Shown: positions 62,841 through 64,000 of the stretch, in pieces
How positions within the stretch are numbered: position 1 is the first letter of the stretch
Layout of the letters: each line of letters opens with the position of its first letter
Assembly (NCBI RefSeq): GCF_014655955.1
Contig: NZ_BNBO01000002.1
Location: forward strand, 248,001 to 312,000
Origin: Kitasatospora indigofera
GTDB taxonomy: Bacteria; Actinomycetota; Actinomycetes; Streptomycetales; Streptomycetaceae
DNA length: 64,000 nt
Direction of reading: 5' to 3'
Program-made: the position numbers and the translations under genes
Notes under the pieces: generated by a model
Database searches by the model: none
Seen by the model: the letters and a program-made list of their open reading frames with translations, nothing else
What the model was told of the DNA's origin: nothing

Positions 62841-64000
62841 ATGGTGTTCCCCGCCGGCGGCAGGGGCGGCGGCACCGACCGCGGCCCCGGGCGCAGCGAG
62901 GCGCCGACGGTCGTGATGCGCCCCTCGATGGCCTCCCGCGCCGCCGTTCCCGCCCAGGGCGGCCCGGTCGAGGTGCCCGCCCTGGCCTGGTCCGGCGGCG
63001 AATGGGACGAGGCCTACCAGCGGGTCCGGCTGGCCGGCCGCGCGTACGTCTGGCTCAACCTGGTCGAACAGCGGCTGCGCGCGCTGGTGGACGAGGTGCT
63101 GCGACCGGTCTACGCCCCGGCGCACGGCGAGGACTGGGTGACCGCCGCGGCCGGGCCGGCCGGCGAGGAGTGGGCGCACCGGGCCGGCGCCGTCCGGGAG
63201 GTCAGCCGTCGCAAGGGCTACCTGCTGGACCCGGCCGACGACGACCCGTTGGTCTTCCTCACCCTGCCGCAGCTGCGCGAGCTCATGGTCCAGCACTGGC
63301 CCTGCTTCGAGCCCTTCCTCGCCGACCGCCGCGAGATCGAACTGGCCCTGGACGAGCTGGAGGTCGCCCGGCACGTCGTCTCGCGCAACCGCAGCCTCTC
63401 CCAGACCGTCCTCGCCCAGACCGAGCGGGCCGCCGCCCGGCTGCTCGCCCTGCTCGACGGCGGCAGCGGCGGGGTGCCCGCCGACGTGGTCGAGGCCCTG
63501 GTGGCGGGCCGGTACGCGGACGTGGTCGCGGTGCACGCCGACCGGGTCCGGCTGCAACGGGACCTGCCGGTGGAGGACCTGCTGGACGGCGCCCGGCGGC
63601 TCGACGCGCTCGGCATCGGCCTCGGGATGCTCTGCCAGAACTACACCGGCCGGCGGCTGGTGCGGCTGGCCACCGACGGGTGCCGGGTCCGGCTGCTCTT
63701 CCTCAACCCGGCCAGCAGCGCCGTCCGGCGGCGGGAGCGCGAGCTGGGGCTGGGGCGCGGCGAACTGGCCCGCTCGATCGAGATGAACATCATGCACGTC
63801 CGGCGGGTCCGGGCCCGGCTGCGCGACCAGGGCGGATTCGAGATCCGGGTCTTCGACGAGACACCGCGCTTCACCGCCTACCTGGTGGAGGGCCCGCGCC
63901 CGACCGGCCAGGCCGGCGGGCGCCGGCAGTCCACCGACCTGGGGGTCGTCCAGCCCTACCTGCGCAAGGCGCGCGGCATGGAGTCCCCCGCGCTGGTGCT
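62841..64000 (+). CDS. SAV2148-type HEPN-domain protein, 3'-truncated by the window
   Basis: 386 codons visible; the gene continues past the edge. N-terminal part with PALAWSGGEWDEAYQRVRLAGRAYVWLNLVEQRLRALVDEVLRP, then a helical HEPN region (HVVSRNRSLSQTVLAQTERAAARLL), where the RNxxxH motif has Ser in place of His. From about residue 215 a DUF5919/PLD-like domain (LDALGIGLGMLCQNYTGRRLVRLATDGCRVRLLFLNPAS, ..VVQPYLRKARGMESPAL). GAGG lies 9 bases before the ATG. Conserved next to the glgX-treYZ genes in streptomycetes. Function unknown; possibly RNA-linked stress response. Confidence 0.85.
   Translation, partial: MVFPAGGRGGGTDRGPGRSEAPTVVMRPSMASRAAVPAQGGPVEVPALAWSGGEWDEAYQRVRLAGRAYVWLNLVEQRLRALVDEVLRPVYAPAHGEDWVTAAAGPAGEEWAHRAGAVREVSRRKGYLLDPADDDPLVFLTLPQLRELMVQHWPCFEPFLADRREIELALDELEVARHVVSRNRSLSQTVLAQTERAAARLLALLDGGSGGVPADVVEALVAGRYADVVAVHADRVRLQRDLPVEDLLDGARRLDALGIGLGMLCQNYTGRRLVRLATDGCRVRLLFLNPASSAVRRRERELGLGRGELARSIEMNIMHVRRVRARLRDQGGFEIRVFDETPRFTAYLVEGPRPTGQAGGRRQSTDLGVVQPYLRKARGMESPALV

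Overview
The window is a stretch of very GC-rich actinobacterial chromosome, most likely from a Streptomyces or Kitasatospora species. Coding is almost fully GC in third positions, GTG starts and GTGA start/stop overlaps are common, and several families are typical of Streptomycetaceae (DUF574/SAV2177-type methyltransferase, SAV2148-type HEPN protein, ANTAR regulator PdtaR, TreX-TreY-TreZ). Very few long ORFs on the opposite strands are real; most are shadows of the GC bias.

Bases 1-20398 hold a phage-tail-like contractile injection system (CIS). A partial plus-strand gene for a membrane protein with a peptidoglycan-binding-like end converges on a long minus-strand operon. In transcription order that operon encodes a zinc-ribbon/membrane/discoidin-like protein, a DUF4255 cap or terminator protein, an AAA+ ATPase, a DUF4157 'eCIS core' protein with a putative metalloprotease domain, the sheath, the tube, a tail-assembly protein, a 51-residue DUF6760-like protein, a 1188-residue disordered protein, a second tube protein, a LysM hub protein, a VgrG spike, a PAAR tip, gp25, gpJ and gpI baseplate proteins. 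No tail-fibre gene is visible, as in the Streptomyces-type CIS reported to act from the cytoplasm. The sheath mRNA carries a 15-codon upstream ORF with a strong ribosome binding site.

Bases 20672-24121 are a three-gene minus-strand unit: a substrate-binding-protein-like membrane protein, a lipoprotein fusing a substrate-binding domain to a VWA domain, and a small membrane protein. Next come core genes: pyruvate kinase, a HTH/LAGLIDADG protein, tRNA-Leu(CAA), pdtaR, the branched-chain amino acid transporter livKHMGF, a PaaI thioesterase, polA, a DinB-family protein, the HrpB helicase, a methyltransferase and rpsA with a clear housekeeping promoter.

From 45 kb on there are small regulated modules: an MMPL exporter, a MarR regulator divergent from a metallo-beta-lactamase-fold protein across a strong palindrome, coaE, a CTP-synthase-like amidotransferase divergent from a LysR regulator across another palindrome, a VOC protein, a DUF574 methyltransferase, and SoxR divergent from a split transketolase over a SoxR-like promoter. 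The window ends with the glycogen-to-trehalose operon glgX-treY-treZ on the minus strand and the start of a SAV2148-type HEPN/DUF5919 gene that runs off the right edge.

How the genes work together: the first 20 kb should build one contractile particle with a candidate effector and a membrane protein. The trehalose genes form one pathway. The liv genes form one transporter. The MarR, LysR and SoxR regulators each sit at a divergent promoter with their likely operator.
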